A stretch of 64,000 bases of DNA from Adhaeribacter swui (lineage in GTDB: Bacteria; Bacteroidota; Bacteroidia; Cytophagales; Hymenobacteraceae). Position 1 is the first letter of the stretch, and the number at the start of each line of letters is the position of its first letter. Where the stretch lies: assembly GCF_014217805.1 (NCBI RefSeq), contig NZ_CP055156.1:4098585-4162584 (forward strand), given 5' to 3'. The notes beneath the pieces are model-generated. The model saw only the letters and a list, made by a program, of their open reading frames with translations, did not search any database and was not told the DNA's origin. Positions 62,681 through 64,000 of the stretch are shown here, in pieces. The translations under genes and the position numbers were made by a program.

Positions 62681-62703
62681 AATTTTAAATTTTTAAAATT
62701 TTT
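62681..62703. repeat. AT palindrome typical of the core region
   Basis: ATTTTAAATTTTTAAAATTT is a near-perfect AT dyad of the type seen between core genes left of 22 kb (for example 561-592, 10211-10233, 10906-10926, 16226-16255). It is the first clear copy I see after the accessory region. Confidence 0.7.
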
Positions 62704-62806
62704 CTTAAATGCTATTTGGCTACAATCAGACAGCAGCCAGAGAATAGTTTAGTCGAATCTTTACAGCTTCAAGAGCAATCCTTTCATTGCATAGGTTTTA
62801 AAAATT

Positions 62807-62836
62807 AAAAAATGCCGCTCTCAGCGGCATTTTTTA
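62807..62836. terminator. Bidirectional terminator
   Basis: AAAATGCCGCT and AGCGGCATTTT pair around CTC with A and T runs on both sides. It ends just before the stop of the small hypothetical gene on the minus strand. Confidence 0.9.
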
Positions 62837-62843
62837 ATAATAT

Positions 62844-63074
62844 TTATTTTGGTTGTTCTTTCCCGATTATTTCCCATTCTACTTTAAAGGGGAGTAATTG
62901 CCCATCTATAAGTTCGGGAAAACCACTGATTATATTTATTTCATTAATTTCTGGCCTGGTACCAATTTTACTTTCCGCCTCGCTGCACAATTTGGCTAAT
63001 ACATCTTCTTTTAATAACTGCGGACTTTTAACGTAAATATCGGGGTCGTTAATTATAATGGTGGTGGTGTACAT
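62844..63074 (-). CDS. Small hypothetical protein
   Basis: A 76-residue soluble protein, MYTTTIIINDPDIYVKSP followed by a helix with LAKLCSEAESKIG and a beta end (LLPFKVEWEIIGKEQ). No family recognised. The bidirectional terminator directly after it and the ATG support a real gene. Confidence 0.55.
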   Translation of the reverse strand: MYTTTIIINDPDIYVKSPQLLKEDVLAKLCSEAESKIGTRPEINEINIISGFPELIDGQLLPFKVEWEIIGKEQPK

Positions 63075-63419
63075 AAATCTATATTAAGTGAAAGCTGTAT
63101 TTTAGGTTGGTAATACGAGAAGTTGAACAGAAAGTACAGGGTGGGCCCGAGAAAAGATATAGCGATAACAACTAGGAGAAACAGTTTATGGTATTTTTAA
63201 GCAGCGTATATATTTATTACGGGTAGGTACATCGTCAATTTTTCCGTTGCTTTTGATAAAAGTTTAAACGAAATGGGGTATTTAAATTGGATTTAAACAA
63301 GCGTAATAACCGATAAGCCAGAATAAGAAATCAGATAGGAGATTAGGAAAGTTAAATTTATATAGCTTGTTGATAATATTAAATATATTTAATATTATTG
63401 TGATATTATATAATTTAAT
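63075..63419. other. Intergenic region, no gene seen
   Basis: About 345 bases, very AT-rich near 63360-63419. No RNA or repeat recognised; it should hold the promoters of the two flanking divergent genes. Confidence 0.4.
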
Positions 63420-64000
63420 ATGTCCTTTACTAAAATTCATCCAACTATCCATTCGCTTAAACTGAATCCGCGGAAAATTACCCAACGGTTATTTTTAATA
63501 ATATTCCTTTTGTTAACGGCCAACACTATTAATGTAATTCTGCAACACACCCGCCCTCTGGAAAACTGGATATTGGATTCGATTGATAAGTTCTTTAATG
63601 TGAATAATGAAGCCAATATTCCCACTTTTTACTCAGCTTTTCTGCTGCTTTTTGCTGCTTTGGTTGCTTATGTTACTTTCCACCAAGCAAAGGTTTCTTC
63701 TTCAATAAAACAGGCCAGGCCCTGGCAGGTTTTAGCCGGGTTGTTTGTTTTTGTTGCCCTCGACGAAATTGTGCAAATACATGAGTTTACTTCTAACTTT
63801 ATCCGGCCCTGGTTAAAGAGCGATCTGTCTGGGTTACTGTATTGGTCTTGGGTAATACCTTACTTCTTGTTGTTTTTAGGGGTAGCAGCTTATTTATTTC
63901 GTTTTGTTTTAAACCTGCCCGCTTATACCAGAAACATAATAATTTTATCGGGCTTTATTTACGTAAGCGGCGCCATTGGATTAGAGTTACTTGAAGGACA
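63420..64000 (+). CDS. Multi-pass membrane protein (5' part)
   Basis: An open frame from the ATG at 63420 (MSFTKIHPTIHSLKLNPRK) to the window end, about 193 residues so far. It has hydrophobic segments at about 22-38, 72-90, 108-124 and 150-168, and more at the edge. VFVALDEIVQIHEF, with Asp-Glu and His at a membrane face, is a pattern seen in unnamed Bacteroidota membrane proteins. Function unknown; the C-terminus is outside the window. Confidence 0.7.
   Translation, partial: MSFTKIHPTIHSLKLNPRKITQRLFLIIFLLLTANTINVILQHTRPLENWILDSIDKFFNVNNEANIPTFYSAFLLLFAALVAYVTFHQAKVSSSIKQARPWQVLAGLFVFVALDEIVQIHEFTSNFIRPWLKSDLSGLLYWSWVIPYFLLFLGVAAYLFRFVLNLPAYTRNIIILSGFIYVSGAIGLELLEG

Overview
The window looks like a chromosome segment of a Bacteroidota bacterium, most likely Cytophagales/Hymenobacteraceae (an Adhaeribacter-like organism). 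Supporting signs are secreted proteins with type IX secretion (T9SS) C-terminal sorting domains, a DUF5686 outer-membrane protein, TAnnTTTG promoter boxes, weak Shine-Dalgarno signals, and LytTR and AsmA-type proteins. The taxonomic call is inference; the gene content is read directly.

Layout. (1) 1-22.4 kb is core-like: the end of coaE; a glucuronoxylan/hexuronate block (uxuA divergent from GH67 alpha-glucuronidase and GH10 xylanase, with a 17-bp palindrome between); a Bcr/CflA transporter; an operon of two serine-less acyl-carrier-like proteins plus a large GAF protein; a DUF5686 protein; a TetR regulator; a PQQ-type sugar dehydrogenase; a ROK kinase; YceI plus a ring-cleaving dioxygenase behind two palindromic operators; an AsmA protein; and tRNA-Val. 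An AT palindrome of the AAATTTTTAAAATTT type recurs between these genes, and a ~170-bp composite hairpin repeat occurs twice in opposite orientation. (2) 22.4-35.2 kb is accessory: SGNH hydrolase, a decayed IS1 copy, a LytS/LytTR two-component pair with a four-site repeat upstream, a TlpA-like protein, a DUF6624-like protein, an erythromycin-esterase-like protein, and a ~4.5-kb T9SS repeat protein broken by a one-base deficit in a G tract.

(3) 35.2-48.7 kb is a defence and mobile block. It starts with a small serine recombinase behind a 39-bp dyad; a second copy of the dyad (28/39 identical) lies at 48.6 kb. Between them are an Abi/HEPN protein, a sigma factor / small protein / ImmA-peptidase operon divergent from an E2-only (type II short) CBASS operon (patatin phospholipase, DncV-like cyclase, E2-like protein with SEC-C tail), a DUF2971 protein, a frameshifted DUF4365 protein, a second HELGH metallopeptidase, an IS110 element with a possible bridge RNA, an alpha/beta hydrolase and a BlaI/M56 pair with its operator.

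(4) 49.5-54.1 kb is an array of about eight small, mostly unknown genes, all on the plus strand, each followed by an attC-like hairpin. The bases just after each G^TT point are complementary to the box at the 3' end of the same unit, as expected of integron gene cassettes. No integrase gene is in the window (CALIN-like). Products are small lipoproteins, membrane proteins and a possible polymorphic-toxin immunity protein. (5) 54.3-64 kb: DUF4932 protein, a 1,271-residue GloVer-repeat/DNRLRE/malectin-like T9SS protein, an AraC regulator with an alpha/beta hydrolase, an IS3 remnant, a small hypothetical protein and the start of a membrane protein. The AT palindrome reappears near 62.7 kb, so core DNA may resume there.

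The strongest candidates for undescribed biology are the sigma factor-ImmA control module beside the E2-only CBASS and the cassette array.
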